A stretch of 64,000 bases of DNA from Mesocentrotus franciscanus (taxonomy: Eukaryota > Echinodermata > Echinoidea > Camarodonta > Strongylocentrotidae): NCBI GenBank assembly GCA_037976565.1, contig CP137672.1:28794877-28858876 (forward strand), given 5' to 3'. Numbering within the stretch: position 1 is the stretch's first letter; each line of letters opens with the position of its first letter. A model generated the notes under the pieces. The model searched no databases. It was not told the DNA's origin and saw only the letters and a program-made list of their open reading frames with translations. The position numbers and the translations under genes are program-made. Of this stretch, positions 22,905-33,115 are shown piece by piece.

Positions 22905-24346
22905 CTAATCAGACTCACCACTCTCCACCTCTTGTCCCATCATTGTCAAATACACAATGGCTGCAACTTCTACTCCCCTTGGCTTTCTTCCAGCAAAGAT
23001 CGGCTGAGTGGAAACACTGAGAGTACCTGAAGGACTGATACCCGATAACTTGCTTAAAGAACCTTCCTCCGTCATCACTATGGGGTTCTCAGGTAGGTAG
23101 AAGTCGGAGTCTTTGTCTTGAGGCCTTGTTACAAGAACCATTACGTATCTTGCATTGGATTGAAACGATTTGCTTGATGTGATCTCATATCTCACGCCCC
23201 AGGCTTCGGTATCTCCCATATGGATAGGTTCCAGCCTCAGCACGAAATTGAAGAATCGGGATTGAGTTTCCAGTGACCAAGCTCCGGTGGCATCTCTGAC
23301 CTCACACTTCATCTCGGTTTTGTAAGCATCAATGCTAATCACTTCAAAGCAACCATTGTGACGCTGTGATCTTTGAGAGCGATGGGAGCTGCTAACATTT
23401 CCAGGTGGCAGGAAGTCCAGGTACAATCGTGGTTGAAAGTCGGATTTCTTGAGAAAAGCGGAACTTTCTTGAAGATGGCTACTTCGGCTATCGGCATCGT
23501 AGACATGCAGACCTACTTCGCTGGAGAGAGCTCTGTACTTGAACGACTCGGTCAATATCGAAGGAAAATATTGAGTTGCGAATTTGACGATTGGTGAAGC
23601 CTCTTGGAGATGCAAAAGTTCAGATATTTCAACTAAAGGAAATCGAATTTGGGGACTATTTCGAGATAAAGATCCTTGTTGTCTTCTATGCTACCTTTTG
23701 CCTTTAGCCAATTATCCACGCGAGTGATCACCTCCAATTCATTATCTACAACAAGATCTTTCCTTTCCAGGATACTACAAAGCTCCTTCATACTTAATCC
23801 TAACCATGATGCCTCTGGGATGTACTGGAAGTACAGAGATAGGGTACGCAGGCAATTGTTTTTCAAGGAAAGGTAGTCGTATCCATCTGCATCCCTCAAC
23901 CACGTGATGGCGCCGACCATACTCCCTTGGTTTATCATGTCTCCTACCCAGTCCTGTGCCATCTCGCCCAACTTCTTGAGTCCCAGTCTCTCGGCCAGAC
24001 TCATCACCATTCTCACGTTGCCCGATGAGAAACTCATCTCGCCCGTGTAGAGGAAATTCAAGACCGTTTCAAAAACCTCGATCTCCTTGTCGGTGGCATT
24101 CTGAGCGAGCTCCATGACGTTATCAGGAGAAGCAGTCATCATCAGATTTGCCAGTTCATCGCTCCAGGAACCCAGCACGAGCCGATGAGCAGCGAATGTT
24201 CGCTGACCAACCTTGACATAGATGTCTGTAAGCTCTTCCCTGTTCAGGAAAGGAACCAACTTCTTCGACAGGGCGCTCCGACATGAATAGGACCGTTTAG
24301 CATCTTTACTTGTATCCATTGCAGCAGCTGTCTCTCGACCCTCTTC
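22905..24346 (-). CDS. BTB-BACK domain protein, BTBD17-like (copy 2), frame-broken in BACK
   Basis: The ATG at 24317-24319 starts MDTSKDAKRS; the BTB domain follows (ELTDIYVKVGQRTFAAHRLV, LGSWSDELANLMM, VFETVLNFLYTGEMSF), then BACK (DLVVDNELEVITRVDNWL). This frame stops at 23633. The protein continues in the -1 frame as PQIRFPLVEISELLHLQ, PRLYLDFLPPGN and a C-terminal domain (SRFFNFVLRLEPIHMGD) to 22905. The break lies at GTCCCCAAA near 23650; one extra C would restore BACK. Upstream, TTTTGTCGTAG with exon start 24346 looks like a splice acceptor, so sequence before the ATG may be coding or 5' UTR of an exon whose partner lies beyond the retrotransposon. It shares domain order and the PRLYL motif with the copies at 599 and 43114. 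Confidence 0.8.
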
Positions 24347-24391
24347 CTACGACAAAATATGAATAAATTAAAAATGGTTTAACCTATCAAT

Positions 24392-24589
24392 TGTAAGAAT
24401 ATGTATAAATATTCATTATATAGGAGCAGCTACACTGTAAGCGCGCACGAAAGATTGTGACGTAATAAAGAGTTTTAAGACTCATCAGTTTTGGTTTAGA
24501 CACATGAACACGATGTAGTCCCTGTCTTGTATTGTACTAGTTTAGTTGGATTTGAGTGAATCAACGCTAGGCCAACAGCTATCAAAACA
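24392..24589 (+). repeat. 5' LTR (198 bp)
   Basis: It starts TGTAAG and ends AAAACA (TG..CA). It carries a TATA box (TATAAAT, 24404-24410) and a polyadenylation signal (AATAAA, 24464-24469). It differs from the 3' LTR only by an extra TATA at about 24417-24420. Confidence 0.9.
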
Positions 24590-24607
24590 TGGTGGCAGCG
24601 GCGGAGA
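24590..24607 (+). promoter_or_regulatory. candidate primer-binding site
   Basis: TGGTGGCAGCGGCGG directly follows the 5' LTR. The TGG start fits the CCA end of a tRNA. I could not assign the tRNA with confidence. Confidence 0.6.
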
Positions 24608-26176
24608 GATGTTTTTTTGCCGTTGAAATGATCTTGAGTCTGATCACTGTAGTGATAGCGGATTTTGGACATCTTTTGTGAGACAGAATTGTTGATGACC
24701 GAGAACTGATTTTGGCGACTTCAACGCAGTGCGGTGCGGTATGTACTATAGTGCGTCGTCGTGTATATTCTGTACTACATGTGTGTGTCTTCTGTGAATC
24801 CGTATTCCGGTGCACGAGAAAGAACTTTTATGTGTCGCGTGCATGTGGACCTGGAACCACTTCAACGTCGTCGTGCGATGATGTGTGTAATCGAACTCTT
24901 GATTGGAGTTTATCGTTATTGGATCACAAGCTAGTCTAGATCGACTCTGGTCTAGATAGGACCTAGATCTACAGTGTATTTGTGTGTGTTCGTGCGGACA
25001 CGGACATGGTGTAAGCACCCTCCGAGACTAGACTACAGGTGAGCCCAGCACTGCAGCAGTGAAGCAGAAAAGTAACTTCACGCGATGGGAGCATACTTGA
25101 CTTTGTAGACCTACATGTAACAAGTTAGACCTACATTATGAGACTGTGTTATTAACTGGAACTACTGCGCAACTATTGTAACGTCAGTCACTGAGTGAGC
25201 CTTTCTTGATGTGCAGACTTCTTTGGACTCCAGTATCACTGCCAGATCTACACTACGACGACGAGGTGTATCCAGAATCTATTCCAGATGTGTTGTCTTC
25301 ACAAGGAAAAGGGACTTGATTGATCAATATTAGATCTAGATCTAGTCTAGAAACTGAGCTTTAGCGATCGCCGATAGGTCCATATCTACCTCGGATTGAG
25401 TTGGAACTGATATTCAGGACAGATATAGCTTCAGTATACTTCGAAGAGATTGAACAGTTAGTTAATTATATAGTAGACTGGACAACAATCAGCTATTATA
25501 AGACTGAGCTGAATGTAAGGAGGGTCAAGTGTGGAATTGTTTTGAATTTGATTATTGTTGATAAGCAATATGCCTAACCCTTGTTCTGTACTTTATAGGT
25601 TTGAGAGCTATATACTTGTAAGTTGTATGATATATTCAACCAATTGGGGATTCCATGGTACCCATCTGAGTTCTGACTAGTATTATTAGTAATAGTAATA
25701 CAGATCTACATTTAGATCTAGCTAGTTTGACCATTGTCTTCTGTTAGAAGTTAGTCATGTATAGAAGTGAGATAGACTTAAAATCTGAATTGTAAGAGTT
25801 CACGAGGAGGTCTCATGATAATGTCATGTGTATTCAATAATATTGATGGTATTTAAGTTCATGACACATTAGTATTCTAGATGGCCTAGGCAGGGACGTT
25901 CTTGTCATTACTTTAGTAGATCCCTGTAATGTGACCTATTGGTGTGAAACTACATAGTCTTGGTTCAAGAGTTGTATGGACATTGTGTGTACCATTATGA
26001 TTGCCAGTATTGATAGTATACAAGTGCATTCTTTCTGTTTATGTGCTGATTTTAAGTATTGGTCCAATGCATCATATTTGTTGTAGTAACTCTGCATGCA
26101 TGGTACTTTTTGTCTAGGACAGAACCAGGTTCAGTGACATTACATGTAACAGATTGGATTGTACACATTTACAAAC
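24608..26176 (+). other. long untranslated leader of the retrotransposon
   Basis: About 1.6 kb without a long frame. It has several AGATCTAGATCT-like repeats (for example 25330-25345). It probably carries packaging or translation signals, which cannot be assigned from sequence alone. Confidence 0.5.
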
Positions 26177-26974
26177 ATGGCTGAAGCTCAACTTCCCTTT
26201 CATATTGCACCACCGCCACCCCTAAGGCATAAAGAAGATAGGGTGGAAGAGTGGAAGATGTTTAAACAAATGTATGAAAATTATGAGGTTATCACTAAGT
26301 TAAAGCAACAGGACAGTGAGTACCAAAGAGCTGTATTTCTCCATACAGTAGGTCCTGAAGGTCTAAAAATCTTCAATGCTATTACTTTTGAAAGAGAAGG
26401 AGATGACAAGAAAGTCAATGTCATTATCCAGAAGATGAATTCTGTCATCATCGGACAAACCAATGAGATATATGAGAGATTCATATTCAACAAGCGGGAC
26501 CAGAAACAAGGTGAAAGCATCGAAGCATATGTGACAGAGTTGAAACAGCTCGCTAAAACCTGTAAGTTTTGCGACTGCCTGAGGGAAAGCCTCATCAGAG
26601 ATCGCATCGTGTTGGGAATTGCTGATACTGCAACAAGGAAAATCCTCCTCCAAAGGAAAGACTTGAAGTTGGAGACAGCTATAGACATTTGCCGTTCTTC
26701 TGAAGTCACTGCCTCCCAAATGCAGGTCATTGGAGATGATCCTTCTATCCACAGGGTAGAAAAGTCACATGAAAGAAAGCAGTGGACGAAGAGTCCAAGG
26801 CGACAGCCAGAAGGAGAGAATCTCATAAAGTGCAAGTTCTGCGGAAAGACTCATAGACGCAAAAAGGAAGAGTGCCCGCCTATGGGAAGATGTGCAAGAA
26901 ATGTGGGAAAGAAAACCACTTCGCCATATGCTGTAAGAAGGGATCAAAGTACAAGAAGGAGATCCATAACGTAG
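26177..26974 (+). CDS. gag: gag (capsid and nucleocapsid)
   Basis: Gag forms the particle that packages the element's RNA. The frame is open from 26159, but the first ATG is at 26177 (MAEAQLPFHIAPPPPLRHKE). Capsid-like helices follow (IEAYVTELKQLAKTCKFCDC). Near the end is a zinc-knuckle half, CKFCGKTH. The second knuckle, CKKCGKENHFAICC, lies in the pol frame, so pol is reached by a -1 shift in the overlap that starts at 26857. The stop is at 26972-26974. Confidence 0.85.
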   Translation: MAEAQLPFHIAPPPPLRHKEDRVEEWKMFKQMYENYEVITKLKQQDSEYQRAVFLHTVGPEGLKIFNAITFEREGDDKKVNVIIQKMNSVIIGQTNEIYERFIFNKRDQKQGESIEAYVTELKQLAKTCKFCDCLRESLIRDRIVLGIADTATRKILLQRKDLKLETAIDICRSSEVTASQMQVIGDDPSIHRVEKSHERKQWTKSPRRQPEGENLIKCKFCGKTHRRKKEECPPMGRCARNVGKKTTSPYAVRRDQSTRRRSIT

Positions 26975-29900
26975 AGTCTGAGGATTCAGCAGAGAACCAG
27001 ACAGAGTCGGAAACGGAATCTGTGAACCACATAGAGATAGAGGTGTACGCTACAGGCACCAAACCATCTAAAGGACTGTTTGCGGAGATGTTGGTTGAGA
27101 ACAGGCCAGCTAACTTCCAGATTGACTCAGGTGCGAGTGTGAATGTTATTTCAAAGAGCCTTGTCCCGAGTGCAGAAGACATAGTCAAAGAGAACATCAT
27201 ACTGAAGATGTACAACCGTTCTCGTCTTCAAGCAGAAGGTCGGGCTAAGGTCGTGTTACGTAACACTAAGAACAACAAGAAGTACAGAGTCAACTTCATC
27301 GTTGTTAAGGAGAACTTAGTACCACTCCTGAGCGGTCCAGCTGCACAACAGATGAAATTCATAACTGTACATTATGAGAACTTCAACCAGGTCTGTGCTG
27401 TAAGCCCTGAAAACATCTTAGAGAGTTTCAGTGACATCTTTGACGAGCAAACTCCTGGAAAACTACCTGGCAAGGTCAAGTTGGTGACCAGGGAAGAAGT
27501 AACCCCAACACAGTGTAACGCCAAACCAGTACCAGTTGCAATGAAGCAGAGAGTCAAGGATGGACTTGCTAAATTGGTTGACCAAGACATCTTGATAAAG
27601 GTTGAGGAACCAACCCCATGGTGTAGCAGACTGGTCGTTATTGAGAAGAAAGACAAGAATGAATTGAGGTTTTGCATTGACCCAAGACCCCTCAACAAAG
27701 CCTTGCAAAGGGAAATACACAGATTGCCAGTCATGGAAGACATTCTCCCGGAGCTGTCAAAGGCTAAGATCTTTTCCAAGTTTGATTTGAGATCAGGCTA
27801 CCTCCACTGTGAGCTTGATGATGAGAGTAGCTTCCTTACAACAATGAACACCCCGTTCGGGAGATATAGATGGAAAAGACTACCCTTTGGTCTGAATGCG
27901 TCAGCGGAAATATTCCAAAAGAAGCTACAACAGGCTTTGGATGGCCTTGATGGAATTGAGTGTGTTGCTGACGACATTATCCTGTTTGGTGTTGGAGACA
28001 ACAGAGAGCAAGCAGAGAAGGACCATGATCGTAAGCTAGAAGCTCTACTCCAGAGATGCAGAGATAAAGGTATCAAACTCAACCAGAAGAAATCTGTGCT
28101 GAAGGCTACAAGCATTCCATTTCTAGGACACATAGTGACAGACAAGGGACTGAAGGTAGATCCTGAAAAGGTCAAAGCAATTCTAGAGATGCCCAACCCT
28201 TCTGACCCTACGGAAGTGCAACGCCTACAAGGCAGGATCAACTACCTCGCAAGGTTTCTACCTATGCTGTCCGATATGTTTGAGCCGTTGAGACGACTAA
28301 CACATAAGGATGCCGATTGGGAATGGACATCGGAGCACGAGAGGGCAATGTCAAGAGTGAAGGAATCTTTGACCAGGGCACCTGTCCTAGCATATTACTC
28401 ACCAGACCTACCACTGACCATCCAGTGTGATGCAAGCAAGTCAGGGCTCGGAGCAGTACTTCTCCAGAAGGGACAACCGTTGTCCTACGTTAGCAGAGCT
28501 CTAACAGCAACTGAACAGAGGTACGCCCAGATCGAGAAAGAGGCACTTGCCATATGTTTTGCTCTCGAACGATTCCACCAATATACCTTTGGACAAAGGG
28601 TCATAGTCGAGAGTGACCATAAACCTTTACAGGCGATCGTCAAGAAACCTCTCCATAAGGCACCAAGACGCCTTCAAGGAATGTTAATGAGGATGTTGCA
28701 CTACGACATCGACATTACCTGGGTAAAGGGACAGGACATGCATCTGGCTGACATGCTGTCAAGAGCTTACCTACCCACCACTGTAGGAGCCACTGAATTT
28801 GGTGAGGTGAACATCGTTGAAACCCTGAGTATGGGAGAGGAGAGGGTTAAACAACTGCAATCTCATACTAACAATGATGAGGTTCTACAGACCGTCAAGA
28901 AGGTCATCCACAAAGGTTGGCCAGAACAGAAAGCAGAAGTACCCGAAGCGGCTAAGTCATACTTCAATATCCGAGACGAGCTAAGCGTGCAAGATGGACT
29001 AGTATTCAGGGGAGAAAGAGTAGTCATCCCCATAACCCTCCGCAAGGAAATGAAGGAAACTCTTCACACTTCTCATCTTGGAATTGAAGGGACCCTTAGA
29101 AGGGCCAGAGAAATCATCTATTGGCCTGGGATGAACGCGGATGTCAAGCAGTTTATCCAGACATGTGAAGCCTGCAGAATGTACGAGCAGCAGAACCAGA
29201 AGGAAACCCTCATGCCACACGACATCCCAGACAGGCCATGGGAGAAAGAAGGTACCGACCTGTTCGAACTTAACAAGAAACACTACCTCGTTACCGTCGA
29301 CTACCTTTCCAACTTCTGGGAAATCGACAGACTGTATGACCTTGGCAGTCGGGCAGTAATCGGGAAACTGAAGAGCCACTTCGCTCGATATGGCATCCCG
29401 AGCACTGTAATCAGTGACAATGGACCACAGTACTCATCCGAAGATTTCGCAAAGTTCTCTAAAAGATGGCAGTTTGATCACGTCACAATCTCCCCAAGAC
29501 ACAGCCAGGCAAATGGGAAGGTAGAAGCTGCAGTGAAGGCTGCAAAGAGACTGCTCAAGAAAACATCACAGTCTAAGGGTGACGCCTACCTAGCAATGCT
29601 AGAACTCCGAAATACCCCAAACCAAGGTGTTGACAGTAGCCCAGCGCAAAGGCTTCATGGACGGAGGACGAGAACACTACTTCCCACTTCATCCAGTCTC
29701 CTGAAACCAAGAGGTGCAGAGATTCTCAGTGAAGACAGGAAAAAGCTTAAAATGCTACAACGTAAGCAGTCGGAACGCTACAACTTACATGCCAAAGATC
29801 TGCCGACCTTAGTAGAAGGAGATATCGTACGTCTCAAGCCATACAAATCAGGAAGCACAGTTTGGCAAAGAGCAGTGGTAAATAGACGGCTCGACGAGAG

Positions 29901-30261
29901 GTCCTACGAGGTGGAGACCGACTCTGGATTACTCCTCAGAAGAAACAGGGTCGACCTCAAGAGAACTGAAGAACCCCCACCAAACACTGAGGAAGATCAA
30001 CAGAAAACAATTTCTGAGAAGCCACAGCCACAACCACGTGCTCATGGGACTGAAAGGAAAGAGGCGTATCTACCATCTAACACTGTCATGACTAAACACC
30101 CTCAAAGTACTCAAAATCACGTGAAAGAAAACAAACCTCAGAGAACACAAAATACTCGAACAGAACAGGTAGACAAAAATGACACTCGGTCTTTCCTAAA
30201 GACCAGATCTGGTAGAGTAAGCGAGCCACCCCAAAGATTTGGTGACTATGTTGACAAGTAA
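26857..30261 (+). CDS. pol: pol (protease, reverse transcriptase, RNase H, integrase)
   Basis: The frame, -1 relative to gag, is open after a TAG at 26854; the exact shift point lies between 26857 and about 26875. Domains in order: zinc knuckle; aspartic protease (QIDSGASVNVIS); reverse transcriptase (FSKFDLRSGY, LPFGLNASAEIFQ, active site CVADDIILFG, where VADD replaces the common YxDD); RNase H (IQCDASKSGLGAVLLQ); integrase zinc finger (HTSHLGIEGT .. CEACRMY) and the DDE core (GTDLFEL, VISDNGPQYSS, HSQANGKVEAAV); then a GPY/F-like C-terminus (GDIVRLKPYKSG). The frame is intact over its whole length, so the element may still be competent. There is no sign of an envelope gene before the stop at 30261. 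Confidence 0.9.
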   Translation, partial: TQKGRVPAYGKMCKKCGKENHFAICCKKGSKYKKEIHNVESEDSAENQTESETESVNHIEIEVYATGTKPSKGLFAEMLVENRPANFQIDSGASVNVISKSLVPSAEDIVKENIILKMYNRSRLQAEGRAKVVLRNTKNNKKYRVNFIVVKENLVPLLSGPAAQQMKFITVHYENFNQVCAVSPENILESFSDIFDEQTPGKLPGKVKLVTREEVTPTQCNAKPVPVAMKQRVKDGLAKLVDQDILIKVEEPTPWCSRLVVIEKKDKNELRFCIDPRPLNKALQREIHRLPVMEDILPELSKAKIFSKFDLRSGYLHCELDDESSFLTTMNTPFGRYRWKRLPFGLNASAEIFQKKLQQALDGLDGIECVADDIILFGVGDNREQAEKDHDRKLEALLQRCRDKGIKLNQKKSVLKATSIPFLGHIVTDKGLKVDPEKVKAILEMPNPSDPTEVQRLQGRINYLARFLPMLSDMFEPLRRLTHKDADWEWTSEHERAMSRVKESLTRAPVLAYYSPDLPLTIQCDASKSGLGAVLLQKGQPLSYVSRALTATEQRYAQIEKEALAICFALERFHQYTFGQRVIVESDHKPLQAIVKKPLHKAPRRLQGMLMRMLHYDIDITWVKGQDMHLADMLSRAYLPTTVGATEFGEVNIVETLSMGEERVKQLQSHTNNDEVLQTVKKVIHKGWPEQKAEVPEAAKSYFNIRDELSVQDGLVFRGERVVIPITLRKEMKETLHTSHLGIEGTLRRAREIIYWPGMNADVKQFIQTCEACRMYEQQNQKETLMPHDIPDRPWEKEGTDLFELNKKHYLVTVDYLSNFWEIDRLYDLGSRAVIGKLKSHFARYGIPSTVISDNGPQYSSEDFAKFSKRWQFDHVTISPRHSQANGKVEAAVKAAKRLLKKTSQSKGDAYLAMLELRNTPNQGVDSSPAQRLHGRRTRTLLPTSSSLLKPRGAEILSEDRKKLKMLQRKQSERYNLHAKDLPTLVEGDIVRLKPYKSGSTVWQRAVVNRRLDERSYEVETDSGLLLRRNRVDLKRTEEPPPNTEEDQQKTISEKPQPQPRAHGTERKEAYLPSNTVMTKHPQSTQNHVKENKPQRTQNTRTEQVDKNDTRSFLKTRSGRVSEPPQRFGDYVDK

Positions 30262-30852
30262 GATGTTTGAAGCAAAAAAGATAATTCTGTGATTTTGTTG
30301 AAAACTAATGCAAGTTAATATACATATGTGTTGACATTATTTGATTGACAAAGATGTCTAGCCAAAGTTTTGCGGAACATTTTAGTATGATCAAGAATTT
30401 AAGTCAAAAGTATCCTGATAATGTTTTGTTTTGCTAAGATTTCACTCCCAAGAGAGTTTGATCAGATTGAGTTTGTTAGTTTGAAAAGTGTTATGCTTAC
30501 ATTATGTATAATAGACAGCTGTAAATAAGTACTCTAGTGTTGTGTTAGAAAAACAAAACAAAATGAAGAGAAAAAGCATTTAATTTGTTGATATTTTAAT
30601 CATAAAACCGGTTACAACTGATATACTACATAGCAAAGATTGTATTTCGAGCTATTTAATCTTATTTGTACACCAAAGTCATGTTCTAGTTCAACATTCG
30701 ACTATATATTCCATGCTCTATGATTTTGATATGTCAAAGTTAAAGATTGCACTAAGACAGAAATTTCAATAACCACAATTATTTGTTTTGTGTATCCATG
30801 ACTGTAATATGGTTATATCCTTTAAATAATGATGTCACTCCACATCTTTTAC
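30262..30852 (+). other. 3' untranslated part of the retrotransposon
   Basis: About 590 bp of AT-rich sequence between the pol stop and the polypurine tract. No env-like frame is visible. Confidence 0.6.
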
Positions 30853-30865
30853 AAAAAAGGGAGGA
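30853..30865 (+). promoter_or_regulatory. polypurine tract
   Basis: AAAAAAGGGAGGA lies directly before the 3' LTR and is the expected primer for plus-strand DNA synthesis. Confidence 0.8.
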
Positions 30866-31059
30866 TGTAAGAATATGTATAAATATTCATTAGGAGCAGC
30901 TACACTGTAAGCGCGCACGAAAGATTGTGACGTAATAAAGAGTTTTAAGACTCATCAGTTTTGGTTTAGACACATGAACACGATGTAGTCCCTGTCTTGT
31001 ATTGTACTAGTTTAGTTGGATTTGAGTGAATCAACGCTAGGCCAACAGCTATCAAAACA
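30866..31059 (+). repeat. 3' LTR (194 bp)
   Basis: Identical by eye to the 5' LTR except that a 4-bp TATA is missing after ATTCAT. It is followed by TCAAT. Confidence 0.9.
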
Positions 31060-31064
31060 TCAAT

Positions 31065-31403
31065 TGGTCTCATTTACCAAGGGAGCTACATCATTAGTAT
31101 ATTAATAATGCTCTTCCTGCTGGCCCTGCAATTATTCTTGTTAACGTCATGCAGCATTACCAGGCATATCCTATTTAAAACACCCCCTGGACTGAGAGGG
31201 ACAAATGTGGGCAAAACATGTTGTCCAAGGATGTAATAGCACCGTTCAAAGATGGAACCCACGACCTTTAGTATATGAGAGCAAGGACCCTTTATCAATA
31301 CCACAGTGCTCCTGGGTAACGTAATGTAAATTAAAACATTTAAACCATTGTTATTATAAGCGTGCATGAGGTGAACAACTCACACTCTTTGCCCGGACAC
31401 ACC
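31065..31403. other. intergenic or intronic sequence 3' of the retrotransposon
   Basis: No gene-quality frame. It was joined to 24386 before the retrotransposon inserted, so it may be intron of BTB copy 2 read on the minus strand. Confidence 0.4.
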
Positions 31404-31550
31404 TGGGCCCCATTTCACAAAACTTGTCATCAGTGACAGTCGACAGTGGCAAATGACAGTTTTTGTTATGAGCTAGTGAAATCCTTACTTATATATTGTC
31501 ACTGATATTTGTCATTTGTCATTGAAAAGGGCTTTGTGAAACGGGTCCCA
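31404..31550. mobile_element. 147-bp palindromic MITE
   Basis: TGGGCCCCATTTCACAAAAC is mirrored by GGCTTTGTGAAACGGGTCCCA. The interior is self-complementary in part (TGACAGT..ACTGATATTTGTCA). A relative lies at 49943. Confidence 0.65.
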
Positions 31551-32039
31551 GCTGTTCTATATCAATAATAATATTATTGCAATAATAATAACATTGCAAA
31601 CAAATCATATTATTTTGATACTTTTCTTTGTCTTATATAGGCCTAGACATGTTTTGTCACGATTTAATGCCATTAAACAATGGTATTCCAGTAATAGCAA
31701 CATAAAAACATATTATATCGAACATTTCCCAATGCAATGGATAATTCTCTGAAATCGATCGAGAGGGACATTTTGGCACAAAACACCCAAATCATTTGCA
31801 TATTAATGTCCTTTGTCAGAGAAAACTGATGGGCCGACTAATGTGTTCGATAAGTACAATTTTATTGGTAGGGTATAACTTTAAAGATCGTCAATCTGAA
31901 CGGAAAAGATTTTTTGTTTACAATCCTCCTGAATCAGAAAATATCCATGAACATTACTCCTTTCAGTTTTAATCGAGTCTATTTCCTATTTGTTCATTAT
32001 CTATATATTAATACGCAAAATCGCCGCGGGGGGTGCGTA

Positions 32040-32310
32040 ACGGTCTGCCAATGTGAATTTCTTGACATCAAACCCTTCTTTCCTCGACCCTGCCCGCCTC
32101 TGACGTCGCGCGGGAACGGCGACACAATTCCGAATGGATGGGATCGGGCATGTCGCGTGCCACGTCGACCCCGTGGTCGCCGTCCATGTCGTTAAAAGTG
32201 GTTTCGGGGTCCCGGGAGGACGGGCGGACGAGAGCACGGCCGGCGTCGTCCGTGCAAGGAGGCGACGAACCCGCGAGTGAGTCGGCGAGGCGTGCACCCG
32301 CCCTCTGCAC
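32040..32310. other. CpG-rich segment of the Helitron, possible captured exon
   Basis: GC- and CpG-rich sequence amid AT-rich surroundings, conserved in copies 2 (about 35250-35520) and 3 (about 38470-38735). The minus strand has an open frame of 80 codons with FNDMDGDHGVDVARDMPDPI. Indels between copies change parts of the frame, so it is not under clear coding constraint now. Its origin is not recognised. Confidence 0.4.
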
Positions 32311-32560
32311 GTCTAATCAAAGAGATCACACTATCAAGAGACAGTCCAGTCCATGACGTGTTGTAGCAAATATGCACGTCGCAAAGGGTCGGGCCTATCC
32401 CGTGTTAGGCATCTTGCTATATGCAGTCTAATCAAAGAGATACTTTATCAAGAGACACTCCACTCACGTCATGTAGCGTAGCACATGCATGATGCGATGG
32501 GTTGGGCCTATCCCGTGTAGGCATCTTGCTATATATACGCATCAGCCAAACTGACGTCAA
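32311..32560 (+). promoter_or_regulatory. promoter-like module: 115-bp duplication, TATA box and CRE-like site
   Basis: Two diverged direct repeats of about 115 bp (from 32311 and 32427; both run TCTAATCAAAGAGAT .. GGGCCTATCCCGTGT .. GGCATCTTGCTATAT) lead to TATATATA at 32530-32537 and TGACGTCA at 32552-32559. The same arrangement recurs at 35740/35762 and 38956/38978. No long frame follows, so promoter activity is a guess. Confidence 0.4.
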
Positions 32561-33115
32561 CGTAATACGTGGTTCTACGCTCACACACGTACACACACAG
32601 TCGAGATAATTCGTGCGACGGTTACAATATATTGGCACAAACAGTCCGATTTTTCGCGTAAAATCTTTACTTTGAATATATTTGTACAAATTCTGTGGAC
32701 CATGCCAACATAATCATAGTCCAAGCTTCTGCTTTATTGGTCTTTTCATGAAAACTACATTGAAATCACAACAATAATAACGCAAATAGATTGTAATTGT
32801 CGAGACCATATAACTGAAGAGAAAAAAAATTCAGCGAGCTTAGGTAATATCACATGCCTCCGCACGGGCAACTCCCGCGGTGTCAGGCCAGTCACGGCGC
32901 TCACACAATCCAATTTAACCTATGCGGTAACTGCAGCACTCTAGCTATACTGTAGTACCTGTATATAGCGTGTATTTAGATCATTCAATGTTTCATGTTT
33001 GAGCCGTGCAATTGTTGTTTTCTTTTATTTCTTTTTGAATGTGATGTGAATGTGAGTACGGTACGTACATGCTATTACAGAAGTGTGCAAGGAATGATAG
33101 GCCTACAGGTGGAAG

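Larger units (their letters stand above)
24387..31064 (+). mobile_element. complete Ty3/gypsy LTR retrotransposon with TCAAT target duplication
   Basis: A full element runs from 24392 to 31059, flanked by TCAAT (24387-24391 and 31060-31064). It has near-identical LTRs, a 1.6-kb leader, gag, and a pol frame in the order protease, reverse transcriptase, RNase H, integrase, and a polypurine tract. No envelope frame was seen. Domain order and similarity to the K02A2.6-type polyprotein place it in Ty3/gypsy. It lies antisense to BTB copy 2. Confidence 0.9.
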
